36,968 nucleotides of DNA from Pseudomonadota bacterium (GCA_023423995.1 JAFAEL010000075.1:1-36968), one strand, 5' to 3'. Positions 1-9,054 are shown, counted from the first letter of the stretch. Translations and numbers: made by a program. Notes: a model not told the origin generated them from the letters alone.

Positions 1-1
1 C

Positions 2-1849
2 GGACCGCCCCCGAAGCGGATCACGCCGGCCCGCGCCCGCGTGCTGGAGGCTGCCGCGGGCGGCCTTGTCCATGTGAAGCGGCACCTCGCGGAAGCCGCC
101 GGGGTCGGGGTCGGCGTGATCGACGGCCTCGTGGACGAGGGAACGCTCGAGACCGTCGCCCTCAAGGCCGAACCCGTGGCCGAGCGGCCCGATCCCGATT
201 TCGTCCGCCCGGACCTGTCGGACCGCCAGCGCGCCGCCGCCGACGTGCTCGCGGCCGCGGTCGCGACGGCGTCGTCACAGGATCCTGTGACGACAGGATC
301 ACGGCATCCCGTGATCCTTGTCGACGGCGTGACCGGCTCCGGCAAGACGGAGGTCTATTTCGAGGCGATCGCGGCCGCCCTGAAGCTCGGACGCCAGGCC
401 CTCATCCTGGCGCCCGAGATCGCGCTGACTTCGGCCTTTCTCGACCGCTTCGCCGGGCGCTTCGGCACGCGGCCGGCCGCCTGGCATTCGGGCGTATCCG
501 GCCGGCGGCGCGAGCGCGTGCTGGCGGGCGTCGCCTCCGGCGAGGTCTCGGTGGTGGCGGGAGCCCGCTCCGCGCTGTTCCTTCCCTTCAAGGATTTGGG
601 CCTCATCGTGGTCGATGAGGAGCACGAGGGCGCCTACAAGCAGGAGGACGGCGTCTGCTACCACACGCGCGACATGGCGATCGTGCGCGGGCGCTTCGAG
701 AACGCGCCGGTCGTGCTCGCCTCGGCGACGCCCTCCATCGAGACGCGCGTGAACGTGCAGCGCGGGCGCTTCTCGCGCGTCGCGCTGCCGGAGCGTTTCG
801 GCGGCCGCACCCTGCCCGACATCAAGGCGATCGATCTCCGCCGCGACCCGCCCGAGCGCGGCACCTGGCTGTCGCCGCGCCTCGTCGAGGAAGTCCGCCG
901 CACGACCGATGCGGGCGAGCAGGCGCTGCTCTTCCTCAACCGGCGCGGCTATGCGCCCCTGACGCTGTGCCGGGCCTGCGGCCACCGCTTCAACTGTCCC
1001 AACTGCTCCGCCTGGCTGGTCGAGCATCGCTTCCGGCGCGCCCTGGTCTGCCACCATTGCGGCCATGCGGAGCGCGTCCCGGAGACCTGCCCGGCCTGCG
1101 GCGGCGCCGAGACGGTCGTGCCCTGCGGGCCGGGCGTCGAGCGCATCGCCGAGGAGGTCGCCCGGCTTTTCCCGGAAAGGCGCCGCATCGTGCTGTCGAG
1201 CGATTTTCCGGGCGGCACGGAACGTCTCAGGAAGGAGCTCGCGGCCATCGCGGAGGGCGAGGCCGACATCGTGGTCGGGACCCAGCTCGTCGCCAAGGGC
1301 CACAACTTCCCCAACATGACGCTCGTCGGCGTGCTCGATGCCGATATCGGCCTGACCTCGGGCGATCCCCGGGCGGCCGAGCGCACCTTCCAGCTCCTGC
1401 AGCAGGTGACGGGCCGGGCCGGGCGCGGGTCGAAGCCCGGCCGCGCCCTCGTCCAGACGTACCAGCCCGACCACCCCGTCCTCGCGGCGCTGGTGTCGGG
1501 CGAGGCCGAGCGCTTCTACCGCGAGGAGACGGCAGCCCGGGAGGCGGCCGGCATGCCGCCCTTCGGCCGCCTTGCGGCGCTCATCGTGTCCGGTGCCGAC
1601 CGGACGGAGGCGGAGGCGTTCGGGCGCAACCTCGCGCGCGTCGCGGAACCGCCGGCCGGCGTGATGGTGCTGGGCCCCGCGGAGGCGCCGCTCGCGCTGA
1701 TCCGCGGCCGCTATCGCTTCCGCCTGCTCGTGAAGGCGATGCGGGAGACCAATCTCCAGGAGTACCTGCGCCAATGGCTCATCCGCGCCGGCAAACCGCG
1801 CGGTTCGGTGCGGGTCGCGGTGGATGTCGACCCGATGAGCTTCCTGTAG
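2..1849 (+). CDS. priA: Primosomal protein N' (PriA helicase), 5'-truncated by the window edge
   Basis: PriA is the superfamily 2 DNA helicase that recognises stalled or collapsed forks and reloads the replicative helicase. The frame is open from base 2, so the N-terminal DNA-binding part lies outside the window. What remains starts in the winged-helix region. It then shows Walker A (GVTGSGKTE), the DEEH box (VVDEEHEGAYKQ) and SATPS motif III. The zinc-binding insert has four CxxC pairs (CRAC, CPNC, CHHC, CPAC). The C-terminal helicase lobe includes GTQLVAKGHNFPN and QVTGRAGR. About 616 residues are present, against roughly 700-730 for full-length PriA. An unusual stretch encoding SSQDPVTTGSR lies just before the Walker A strand and is made of two palindromes (see the repeat entry). 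The stop is TAG; a DUF4169 gene follows 26 bp downstream. Confidence 0.96.
   Translation, partial: GPPPKRITPARARVLEAAAGGLVHVKRHLAEAAGVGVGVIDGLVDEGTLETVALKAEPVAERPDPDFVRPDLSDRQRAAADVLAAAVATASSQDPVTTGSRHPVILVDGVTGSGKTEVYFEAIAAALKLGRQALILAPEIALTSAFLDRFAGRFGTRPAAWHSGVSGRRRERVLAGVASGEVSVVAGARSALFLPFKDLGLIVVDEEHEGAYKQEDGVCYHTRDMAIVRGRFENAPVVLASATPSIETRVNVQRGRFSRVALPERFGGRTLPDIKAIDLRRDPPERGTWLSPRLVEEVRRTTDAGEQALLFLNRRGYAPLTLCRACGHRFNCPNCSAWLVEHRFRRALVCHHCGHAERVPETCPACGGAETVVPCGPGVERIAEEVARLFPERRRIVLSSDFPGGTERLRKELAAIAEGEADIVVGTQLVAKGHNFPNMTLVGVLDADIGLTSGDPRAAERTFQLLQQVTGRAGRGSKPGRALVQTYQPDHPVLAALVSGEAERFYREETAAREAAGMPPFGRLAALIVSGADRTEAEAFGRNLARVAEPPAGVMVLGPAEAPLALIRGRYRFRLLVKAMRETNLQEYLRQWLIRAGKPRGSVRVAVDVDPMSFL
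271..322. repeat. Tandem pair of palindromes inside priA (REP-like insertion)
   Basis: Positions 271-294 form a perfect 24-bp palindrome with half-site GTCGTCACAGGA. Directly after it, AGGATCACGG at 295-304 pairs with CCGTGATCCT at 309-318 across a 4-nt loop (CATC), and GAC/GTC extend the arms with one bulge. The segment is in frame and adds about 11-15 residues between the winged-helix region and Walker A of PriA. I infer a small mobile palindromic (REP-like) element tolerated in a surface linker; I cannot name its family. Confidence 0.75.
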
Positions 1850-1875
1850 AAGGGAGCGGGAGGAGCCCCGACGGA

Positions 1876-2073
1876 ATGGCCGAGATCATCAACCTGCGCC
1901 AGGCCCGCAAGGCGCGCGAACGCGCCGAAGCCGAGCGCGAGGCCGAGAAGAACCGCGCGAAGTTCGGCCTGACCAAGGCCGAGAAGAAGAAGCGCGAGGC
2001 CAACGACAAGCTGTTCGTGGCCCGCCACGAAGGCCACCGGCTGAAGCGGAGCGATGAGCCGGATGCCGGCTGA
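1876..2073 (+). CDS. DUF4169 family protein
   Basis: A 65-residue, highly charged protein beginning MAEIINLRQARKARERAEAE. It is dominated by Arg, Lys, Glu and Ala and ends with GHRLKRSDEPDAG. The MAEIINLRQARK start and the NRAKFGLTKAEKKK core are typical of the alphaproteobacterial DUF4169 family, whose function is unknown. It is probably helical and cytoplasmic. It follows priA by 26 bp and overlaps the next gene by 20 bp, so the two are likely co-translated. Families like this commonly sit beside a ribbon-helix-helix gene in Hyphomicrobiales, often near fumC. No fumC is visible here. Confidence 0.88.
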   Translation: MAEIINLRQARKARERAEAEREAEKNRAKFGLTKAEKKKREANDKLFVARHEGHRLKRSDEPDAG

Positions 2074-2311
2074 CGGCGCCGGCCTGAAGAAGCGCTCCCT
2101 CGCCATCGCGGGCCACCGCACCAGCGTGTCGCTGGAGGAGCCGTTCTGGGACGCGCTCGGCCAGCTCGCCAGGTCGCGCGGACTCTCGGTCCAGGCCCTG
2201 GTGGCCGAGATCGACCGCGGACGCGGGGAGAACAACCTGTCCTCCGCGATCCGCCTCCACGTGCTGCGGAGCTACATGGACCTCGCTGCCGCCGCCTCCC
2301 CTGGGGCGTAA
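2054..2311 (+). CDS. Ribbon-helix-helix domain protein
   Basis: An 85-residue protein. The segment KKRSLAIAGHRTSVSLEEPFWDALGQLARSRG has the short beta strand followed by two helices expected for a ribbon-helix-helix (RHH_4-like) DNA-binding fold. It continues into LSVQALVAEIDRGRGENNLSSAIRLHVLRSYMDLA. RHH_4 proteins are small, probably dimeric putative regulators; the target is unknown. The start could be the ATG at 2054 or the one at 2063, both inside the end of the DUF4169 gene. The overlapping arrangement argues for translational coupling. Confidence 0.85.
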   Translation: MSRMPADGAGLKKRSLAIAGHRTSVSLEEPFWDALGQLARSRGLSVQALVAEIDRGRGENNLSSAIRLHVLRSYMDLAAAASPGA

Positions 2312-2480
2312 GCTCCGCTCACCATCGATTCACCATGCGGCCAACCTGCCGCGCCGGCGCCGCAATCCTTAAGCGGGCGTTTATCGGCTCGCTCGAATTT
2401 GAGGGTCCGCCCCGGTCATGCCCGGGCGGCCACGAACCGCGCGGCGGGAGCTTGCCCGCTCCGCGATGGAGCCGAAAGCA

Positions 2481-2879
2481 ATGCGCCTGTCCTTCCTTCT
2501 GCTGCCGGCCGCCGGCCTCTCCGCCGCGCTGCTGGCGGCTTCGCCGAGCCTCGCCGCGAATACGGGCTTCGACCTCACCGGCCGCTGGGCTGCCGAGGGA
2601 AAGGCCTGCGCCGAGGCGGGGCTGTTTCTCGAATTCGACGGCCGGGACATCGTGGCCCTGCAGAATCCGGGCACGAGAGAACGCGTCGCGGGCGATTACT
2701 CGACGGCGCTCGAGGGGCGTCAGCTCGTGGTGCGCCTGACGAAGGCGGACACGCGCGAGGCCGATACCTGGAGCTTCGTGGTCGACGGCTCCGACGCGAT
2801 CCGCCTGGATTCCAGCTTCTTCGCCGGCGCCGAGGATGCGCCCGGCCTGATGAAGCTGACCCGCTGCCCGCGGCGCTGA
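2481..2879 (+). CDS. Small exported protein of unknown function
   Basis: A 132-residue protein with a clear Sec signal peptide (MRLSFLLLPAAGLSAALLAA, probable cleavage after SLA-A near residue 26). The mature part of about 106 residues opens with NTGFDLTGRWAAEGKACAE and ends TRCPRR. Its two cysteines (about C43 and C129) could form a disulfide. The FDLTGRWA opening resembles small periplasmic beta-barrel or lipocalin-like proteins, but I do not recognise a family. ATG codons in frame at 2418 and 2466 are alternative starts; 2481 gives the best signal-peptide n-region. The stop abuts the stop of the convergent AsmA gene. Confidence 0.75.
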   Translation: MRLSFLLLPAAGLSAALLAASPSLAANTGFDLTGRWAAEGKACAEAGLFLEFDGRDIVALQNPGTRERVAGDYSTALEGRQLVVRLTKADTREADTWSFVVDGSDAIRLDSSFFAGAEDAPGLMKLTRCPRR

Positions 2880-5800
2880 TCAGCCGCCCGAAGCGGGTGC
2901 GCCGCCCTGCGCGGGCGGCCTGATCTCCACCGGCGGCGCGAGCACCGGCGAACGCGTTGCCGGCGCCTCGTGCGGCCGGTTCGCCCCACCCATGATGTGC
3001 TCGGCATCGAGCCGCGCGCGCTCCGCCTCCTGCCGCTGGCGTTCGGCCTCCAGGCGCTGGCGCTCCGCCTCTTCCCGCTGGCGCGCGAGGCGCGCAGCCT
3101 CTTCCGCCGCGGCGCGCCGGGCCCGGTCCATCTCGACGCGGGAATTGAGCCGCATCCGCTCCGCGGCATCCAGCTCGAAGGTCTCGATCCGGTCGAGTTC
3201 GCGCGCCAGCACCACCGAGGCGAGGCCGTTGGTCAGCGGCCCGACATCGATCCTGCGGGCGGCCCGACCGACCGGGCCGGCCCAGCCGAGGCTGAGATAG
3301 GGCGGTGCGCCGGACCATTTCGGCGGCAGCTCCCGGGCGGTCAGCGTGCCGCGCACGTCCAGCGTCAGGGTGCGCAGGTCGATCCCGGCGGAGCCTTGCC
3401 AGATCGCGGCATCGGACTCCGCGACGAGGGGCGAAAGCCGCAGCGCACCGGACACGAGCGTCGCCTGGCCCTGCGCCTTTGCGCTCTTCAGCGGCGCGCG
3501 GTCGAGTTCCGCGGAGGCGAGCGCCTGGAGACGGGCCGGCACGAGGGCGTCGTCGCTGCGAAGGGCGCGCTGCACGGCGCGCAGGATGGCGCCGGGATCG
3601 GCGGCCGCGATCTCCAGGTTCTCGAACTCCGCCGTGCCCGCACCGCCGAGACTCGCCACGATGCCGGCCGGGCTCTCGCCCGCGCCGCCGAAGCGAAGCG
3701 TCCCGCTGAGCCGGCCCGAGAAGGGCGGCCCGAGGAGCGAGGACAGGCTCATGCCCGCCGCGGAGCCCTCGCCCATCAGCGAGGCCCGCCCGCCCTGCCG
3801 CGCCACCGTCAGCGATCCCGTCAGGCGTCCGCCGAGCACGTTGGCCCCGAAATCGCCGATCGCGATGCCGTCGGGCGTGGTGGCGAGGGAAAATTCGGCT
3901 CGGTCCGCCGTGAGCCCGCGCCCGAGTTCGGCCGTCGCGGCCCGGACGGTGACGCGGCCGCCGAAGGGCAGGTCGAGCGCCGGGCCGAAACGCTCGCTGG
4001 ACCAGGCCGCATTGGAGGCAGCCGGGTGCTCCCCTTCCCCGCCGAGCGCCAGGGAGGACAGGAGCCAAGGCAGGGAGATGCGGCCGAGCAGGATCCGGCC
4101 GGACAGGTCGCGCGGCGTCGGGCCGGACAGGTCCGCCTCCACGACGCTTTCGCCGACACGCCCGGTGAGCTCGTAGCGCGGCATGTCCTGCCGGCGGCCG
4201 AGCCGCGCCCTGATCTCGGCATCGACCGGCTTGGCGAAGTCCTGGCCGAGACGCCCGAGCAGGGGGCGCAGATCCGCGGTCGAGAGCTGAGCCTCGCCGC
4301 TCTCGACCTCGTCGTCGTCGAGGGAGAGGCCGAAGCTCTCCCGTGTCGCGACCCGGAGGCCCGCGACGTCACCGTTCAGGTCGAGCCGGAGGCGGCCCGA
4401 GCCCTCCCGCTTTCCCGCGAGTTCGAGCCGGGCCGGCCCGATCCGTCTTGCGGCGTCCGCGCCGCCGAACCAGGTCCCGGCCTCGGCCGTCGAGAGCGTG
4501 GCGCGGAGCTCCGAGATGCGGCCCTGCACCGAGGTCGCCTCCGCCTCCAGGCCGCCCCCGCCGGCCGTGCCGCTGAGCTTGGTGACGAGCGCCGGATCTC
4601 CGGCGTTGCGCGGCGTGCTCGTCACCAGGACGGCAGCCTCAAGCGGCGCCTCGCGCAGGAAGCGGGGCACGATCTCCGCGATGCCGCCCAGGGAAGCCCG
4701 GCCGACGAGCGCGATCAGGGGGTCGGCCCTGCGGGCCCGCAGGCGGCCCCCGATCCGGCCGGCCCCGTCCGGCGTGATCCGGCCCCGCAGGCTCGCATTG
4801 GCCCCGGCGAGGTCGGCGATCTCCAGCACGTCGATCGCGACGCCTCCATCCTCGGAGGAGAGGCGCGCCGAGATGCGCCCGCCCCGCTCGCCGGCGCCGT
4901 AGCCGACATCGCGCGCATCGAGCGTCAGGCCGAAATCCATCGCCCGGCCGGCATCGAAGATGCCGGTCAGCCGGGGCAGCACGTCCAGGTCGAGCCCGCG
5001 CAGCGCGATCTGCGCATCGACGCGGCCGCGGGCGGAGGTCTCCGGTGCCGTGTACCGCACGGCGCCCGTCAGGGTGGCGTCGCCGAGGCGAAGCTGGAGG
5101 TTGCGGACCGAGACCACCGTGTCCGACGCGACGAGGTCGCCCGAGGCTTCCAGCGCCCGGCCGGCCAGGGCCTCCGCCCCGATATCCGCGATCCCGAGCC
5201 GGGCGAGATAGGAGGCCAGCCTGTCGGCGGACCGCGTCGAGAGCGCGACGCGGCCATTCGCGGCCGGTCCGCTCGCGAGCGAGATCTCCCCGCTCGCCGA
5301 AACGCGCGTCTGGCCCGGGGCCATGAAGTCGAGCCGCTCGATGCCGAGCCGCTCCCGGGCGAGCGAAAGCCGCCCCGTCACCCCGGCGAGTTCCTCCCCG
5401 GCAAGGGCGAGGCCGTCGAGCTTCAACCCGATCTCGATCGGGACTGGCGGCTGGATTCGCGAGGCGCGGCGGCGCTCCTCGGGCGCGTCCCGGTAGGCGG
5501 CGAGAAGGGTGTCGAGATCGACGCGCCGTCCCTCCAAGTGGACGGACAGGAGGCGGTCCCCTCCATCGAAGCGGCCCGAGCCGGACAGGCGCAGCGGCGC
5601 ACCGCCCTCTCCCGCCTCGACCGTGAGGGTCTCGATCACGGCCGCTGGCCCGTCCGTCTTGAACGTCGCGGCGGCCGTAAAGGGAACGGCCACGATATCG
5701 GCCGGCCCGACGACGCGCGCCGCGCCTTCGAAGCGCGGCACGAGCAAGGCTCCGTCCCGTTCGAGAAACATGCGGGCATCAAGGCTGACGCGCGGCTGGC

Positions 5801-6434
5801 CCTCGCCTTCCGTCGAGAGCTTCAGCACCGTCGGCCCGGAGGGCGCGATCTCGCCCGTGACCAGCGTGAAGCGGGTGGAATCCACCTGCCCCTCCGCCCG
5901 CCATGGCCCGGCGAGCGATTGCGACTGGACCTGGACCCGCTCGGCATAGGCCTGGTCGGTCCGTCCCGTCCGCGGGTCGACATTGGTCAGGAGGAGCTGG
6001 CCGATCGCGAGATCCTCGAAGATCCAGCTGCGCCGGAGGGTCTCGTCCGAAAGGAGCGAGCGGGGAACCCGCCAGTTGGTCCCGGTGCCGGTCGGGAGCT
6101 TGATCTCCATCCGGCGGACCTGGCTACCCATGAACCGCACCTCGCCCGACAGCAGGGGCGTCAGGGCAATCCGCGTATCGACGGCCTGGGCGTCGAGCGA
6201 GGCGTCATGGGAGGATGCCTGCCCCATGCGCAGCCGCTCCAGCGTGAGCCGCGGGACGGGCAACAGGCGGATCTCGATGGCACCGTCCGTGCGGACGTCG
6301 AACCCTGCCGCGCGTGACAGGACGGCATCCACATAGTGCCGCTGGCCGCGCCAATCGACGAAGGGCGGCACCGCCAGGGCCGCGACCAGCACCAGGATGA
6401 TGAGCCCGGCCAGGACTGTCAGCAGGTCGCGCAA
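2880..6434 (-). CDS. AsmA family protein
   Basis: A 1184-residue inner-membrane-anchored protein. The N-terminal segment MRDLLTVLAGLIILVLVAAL is a transmembrane anchor, followed by VPPFVDWRGQRHYVDAVLSRAAGF, the standard AsmA opening. Long repetitive beta-rich stretches fill the middle. The AsmA C-terminal region (GTLRFGGAGESPAGIVASLGGAGTAEFENLEIAAADPG) precedes a tail of about 60 residues rich in Glu, Arg and Ala that looks like a coiled coil (repeats such as EEAERQRLEAERQR). AsmA-like proteins are placed in the inter-membrane space and linked to lipid transport or outer-membrane assembly. The start is TTG: GGAGG lies 8 nt upstream on the minus strand and no ATG fits better. Confidence 0.92.
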   Translation of the reverse strand: MRDLLTVLAGLIILVLVAALAVPPFVDWRGQRHYVDAVLSRAAGFDVRTDGAIEIRLLPVPRLTLERLRMGQASSHDASLDAQAVDTRIALTPLLSGEVRFMGSQVRRMEIKLPTGTGTNWRVPRSLLSDETLRRSWIFEDLAIGQLLLTNVDPRTGRTDQAYAERVQVQSQSLAGPWRAEGQVDSTRFTLVTGEIAPSGPTVLKLSTEGEGQPRVSLDARMFLERDGALLVPRFEGAARVVGPADIVAVPFTAAATFKTDGPAAVIETLTVEAGEGGAPLRLSGSGRFDGGDRLLSVHLEGRRVDLDTLLAAYRDAPEERRRASRIQPPVPIEIGLKLDGLALAGEELAGVTGRLSLARERLGIERLDFMAPGQTRVSASGEISLASGPAANGRVALSTRSADRLASYLARLGIADIGAEALAGRALEASGDLVASDTVVSVRNLQLRLGDATLTGAVRYTAPETSARGRVDAQIALRGLDLDVLPRLTGIFDAGRAMDFGLTLDARDVGYGAGERGGRISARLSSEDGGVAIDVLEIADLAGANASLRGRITPDGAGRIGGRLRARRADPLIALVGRASLGGIAEIVPRFLREAPLEAAVLVTSTPRNAGDPALVTKLSGTAGGGGLEAEATSVQGRISELRATLSTAEAGTWFGGADAARRIGPARLELAGKREGSGRLRLDLNGDVAGLRVATRESFGLSLDDDEVESGEAQLSTADLRPLLGRLGQDFAKPVDAEIRARLGRRQDMPRYELTGRVGESVVEADLSGPTPRDLSGRILLGRISLPWLLSSLALGGEGEHPAASNAAWSSERFGPALDLPFGGRVTVRAATAELGRGLTADRAEFSLATTPDGIAIGDFGANVLGGRLTGSLTVARQGGRASLMGEGSAAGMSLSSLLGPPFSGRLSGTLRFGGAGESPAGIVASLGGAGTAEFENLEIAAADPGAILRAVQRALRSDDALVPARLQALASAELDRAPLKSAKAQGQATLVSGALRLSPLVAESDAAIWQGSAGIDLRTLTLDVRGTLTARELPPKWSGAPPYLSLGWAGPVGRAARRIDVGPLTNGLASVVLARELDRIETFELDAAERMRLNSRVEMDRARRAAAEEAARLARQREEAERQRLEAERQRQEAERARLDAEHIMGGANRPHEAPATRSPVLAPPVEIRPPAQGGAPASGG

Positions 6435-6464
6435 GCGGCGGCCCTCCGGGTCTTCCAGCCGGCG

Positions 6465-7889
6465 TCAGGCGCCCACGATCTTGCCCGGATTCATGATGTT
6501 GTCCGGGTCGATCGAGCGCTTGAGGAGCCGCATCATTTCGAGCGCGTTCTCGCCGTGCTCTGCCTTCAGATACTTCATCTTGCCCTGGCCGACGCCGTGC
6601 TCGCCCGTGCAGGTGCCCTCCATGGCGATGGCCCGCTCGACGAGCCGATGCATGAAGTCCTCCGCCATCTTCACCTCGGCCGGATCGTCCATCATCACGA
6701 GCGGCATGACGTGGAAGTTGCCGTCACCGACATGACCCGCGATGGGCGCAATCATCCCGTGCTCCTGGATGTCGCGCTTCGTCTCCGCGAGGCACTCGGC
6801 AAGGCGCGAGATCGGCACGCAGACATCGCTCGCGACGCCCTTGGCGCCGGGCCGGAGCCCGAGCGAGGCCCAGTAGACGTCATGCCGCGCCTGCCAGAGG
6901 CGCGTGCGGTCCTCGGCGCGGGTGGCCCATTCGAAGCCGCCGCCACCGAACTCCGCGCAGATCTCGCCGAACCGCTCCGCCTGCTCGGTGACGCCCGAAC
7001 TGGTGCCGTGGAACTCGAAGAGCAGCAGCGGCGACTCTGGCATCGTCAGCTTGGAATAGGCGTTGACCGCCCTGACCTGCACCTCGTCGAGCAGCTCGAT
7101 GCGGGCGATCGGCAGGGCGGACTGGATGGTGGCGATCACCGCGTCGCAGGCATCCTTCACGCTCGGGAAGGAGCAGATGCCGGCCGAGATCGCCTCCGGG
7201 ATCCCCTGCAGGCGCAGCGTGATCTCCGTGACGATGCCGAGCGTGCCCTCGGCGCCGACGAACAGCCGCGTCAGGTCGTATCCGGCGGAGCTCTTCTTGG
7301 CGCGGCTGCCGGTCCTCACGATCGCCCCGTCCGGCGTCACCACCGTGAGGGCCAGCACGTTGTCCTTCATCGTGCCGTAGCGGACGGCGTTCGTGCCGGA
7401 GGCGCGCGTCGCCACCATGCCGCCGAGCGACGCGTCGGCGCCGGGATCGATGGGGAAGAACAGCCCCGTGTCGCGCAGCTGCTCGTTCAGCTCCTTGCGG
7501 GTGATGCCGGGCTCGATCACGCAATCGAGGTCCTCCGGATGAACCGCGACGAGCCGCTTCATCAGGCTCGTATCGACGGACACGCCACCGAACGGCGCGT
7601 TGAGATGGCCCTCGAGCGAGGTTCCCGTCCCGAAGGGGATGACCGGCACCTTCCGGGCCGCGCAGAGCCGGACGATCTCCGCCACCTCATCCGTGGTCTC
7701 GGGCAGCACGACGATGTCTGGCGGCTGGTTCTCGAGCCAGGTGGTCGTGTGGGCGTGCTGCTGGCGCACCGCGAGGCTGGTCACCACGCGGTTGCCGTAG
7801 CGGCTGGTCAGCTGGCCGGTCAGCTCCGCGATCGTCTCCGCGTCGGGGCGCAGGCGCTGTGCTGGCCCAAAAGAGGTCGTGGCGTTCAT
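6465..7889 (-). CDS. FAD-binding oxidase, D-lactate dehydrogenase (cytochrome)/GlcD type
   Basis: A 474-residue flavoprotein of the D-lactate/glycolate/2-hydroxyacid dehydrogenase family (FAD_binding_4 plus FAD-oxidase C-terminal domain). It probably oxidises a 2-hydroxy acid and passes electrons to cytochrome c or the quinone pool. The PCMH-type FAD domain shows PPDIVVLPETTDEVAEIVRLC, PFGTGTSLEGH, IDPGADASLGGMVATRASGT and GAEGTLGIVTEITLRL. The C-terminal substrate domain has GHVGDGNFHVMPL and the signature GEHGVGQGKMKYL. The length fits single-subunit Dld/LDHD-type enzymes. The ATG at 7889 (MNATTSFGPAQ) was preferred to an upstream start that adds 29 poorly conserved residues. The exact substrate cannot be fixed from sequence alone. 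Confidence 0.93.
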   Translation of the reverse strand: MNATTSFGPAQRLRPDAETIAELTGQLTSRYGNRVVTSLAVRQQHAHTTTWLENQPPDIVVLPETTDEVAEIVRLCAARKVPVIPFGTGTSLEGHLNAPFGGVSVDTSLMKRLVAVHPEDLDCVIEPGITRKELNEQLRDTGLFFPIDPGADASLGGMVATRASGTNAVRYGTMKDNVLALTVVTPDGAIVRTGSRAKKSSAGYDLTRLFVGAEGTLGIVTEITLRLQGIPEAISAGICSFPSVKDACDAVIATIQSALPIARIELLDEVQVRAVNAYSKLTMPESPLLLFEFHGTSSGVTEQAERFGEICAEFGGGGFEWATRAEDRTRLWQARHDVYWASLGLRPGAKGVASDVCVPISRLAECLAETKRDIQEHGMIAPIAGHVGDGNFHVMPLVMMDDPAEVKMAEDFMHRLVERAIAMEGTCTGEHGVGQGKMKYLKAEHGENALEMMRLLKRSIDPDNIMNPGKIVGA

Positions 7890-8072
7890 TGTCGAGGCGA
7901 TCCGGACGAAGGCTTGCCTGTCGGCATAGCCTGCCGGGAGCCTAGCAGACGTGGCAGGGGCGCAACACTGTCCCATTCCGACGCGGAACGCGGTGCCGCG
8001 ACGTGCCCGAGGTCACTCTCGGCTTGGCGCCGCCGCCGCGATGGTGTTGAGGGAATCGACCAGGAGGAACAC

Positions 8073-8597
8073 GTGTCGCCGGCTGAGGAGCCCGTCTTCG
8101 TTTTCGCCCCGTACGTCGCATCGCCCGTCCGGGTGGAGCCGGGCTGGATCGACTATAACGGCCATATGAACATGGCCTATTACCATGTCCTCTTCGACCG
8201 GGCCGTGGATGAAGCCTTCGAAGTCGTGGGGCTCGGGGCGGAATACCTGAAGGCGCGCAACGCCTCCTATTTCACGGCCGAGCTGCACACCGTCTATGTG
8301 CGCGAGCTTCCCGCCGACGCGGTGACCCGCACGACCGTCCGCATCGTGGATTTCGACCAGAAACGCATCCACGCCTATTTCGAGTCGCACCACCTCGCCG
8401 AAGGCTGGATCGCGGCCACCTGCGAGCAGCTCTTCCTGCATGTCGACATGGACACGCGGCGGGTCGCGCCCTTTCCGTACGACATCCTGCAGAAGCTCGC
8501 GGCCGTGAAGGCGCGCCACGACTGCCTGCCGCGCCCGCCCGGCCTCGGCCGGTCGGTCGGCATTAAGGCGGGGCGGGCGGGCGGAACGAGAGCGTAG
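8073..8597 (+). CDS. Acyl-CoA thioesterase-like hotdog-fold protein
   Basis: A 174-residue protein of the 4HBT/hotdog thioesterase superfamily. The core reads VEPGWIDYNGHMNMAYYHVLFDRAVDEAF: the D-x-N-G-H-M-N pattern is the 4HBT active-site region. It is followed by ELHTVYVRELPADAVTRTTVRIVDFDQKRIHAYFE and a C-terminal strand ATCEQLFLHVDMDTRRVAPFP. It resembles the thioesterases linked to carnitine/betainyl-CoA metabolism, but the substrate is unknown. The start is GTG with AGGAGG at 8062-8067, 5 nt upstream. The gene is divergent from the FAD dehydrogenase across about 180 bp and lies 10 bp before the RusA-like gene. Confidence 0.9.
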   Translation: MSPAEEPVFVFAPYVASPVRVEPGWIDYNGHMNMAYYHVLFDRAVDEAFEVVGLGAEYLKARNASYFTAELHTVYVRELPADAVTRTTVRIVDFDQKRIHAYFESHHLAEGWIAATCEQLFLHVDMDTRRVAPFPYDILQKLAAVKARHDCLPRPPGLGRSVGIKAGRAGGTRA

Positions 8598-8607
8598 TTC
8601 CTCGATC

Positions 8608-9054
8608 ATGCCGGGGAGGTCGCCGCCACAATCTCCTCCTCGTCAGCCCCAGTACCTGGTCGAGTTCGTGATCGCAGGACCGGCGCTTTCAGCTCAAACG
8701 AAGAACAAGCAGCGTCTTGGAGAGTGGCGGGAGGCGGTGGCTCATGCGGCACGGGCGCAGAAGCCGGATACCAGTCCGACCAAATCGGAAGTCGAAGTCT
8801 GGATTACAGAGTTCAGCGTGTATCCGACGCGGGACCGGGACAATTTGGCGAAGCCCATCCTGGATGCCCTCCAAGGCGTGACCTACCTGAACGACTCGCA
8901 GGTGAGACGGCTTTCCGTCGAGTGGTGCGACATCAACGGTTCGTATACCGTCCGCTTCATGTCGCCTCGGCTGGCAAACGCCCTGAGCGTCGGGGCCGAG
9001 TTCCTGTGGGTGAGAGTGACAACTTTCGAGCCTCGGGAGGGCCTGGGATCGTGA
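8608..9054 (+). CDS. RusA-like Holliday junction resolvase
   Basis: A 148-residue protein with the RusA signature RDRDNLAKPILDALQGVTYL, then NDSQVRRL. D76, D78 and K82 match the spacing of the catalytic Asp70, Asp72 and Lys76 of E. coli RusA, and D96 lies where the third aspartate (Asp91) is expected. RusA enzymes cleave Holliday junctions and are usually carried by prophages; here no phage gene is nearby. The N-terminus (MPGRSPPQSPPRQPQ) is disordered and the start is uncertain, since the ATG at 8608 has no strong ribosome site. The stop overlaps the GTG of the next gene by 4 bases, implying translational coupling. Codon third positions look less GC-rich than in flanking genes, consistent with acquisition. 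Confidence 0.85.
   Translation: MPGRSPPQSPPRQPQYLVEFVIAGPALSAQTKNKQRLGEWREAVAHAARAQKPDTSPTKSEVEVWITEFSVYPTRDRDNLAKPILDALQGVTYLNDSQVRRLSVEWCDINGSYTVRFMSPRLANALSVGAEFLWVRVTTFEPREGLGS

Noticed and set aside
2970..6317. 1115-residue open frame antisense to the AsmA gene
   Set aside because: Low-complexity Arg/Gly/Ala/Glu composition and no motifs; an open antisense frame is expected in such GC-rich DNA, and the opposite strand encodes a recognisable AsmA protein.
8608..9054. Prophage remnant suggested by the RusA-like gene
   Set aside because: No integrase, capsid, terminase, repressor or attachment repeats are nearby, and the flanking genes are ordinary chromosomal genes.
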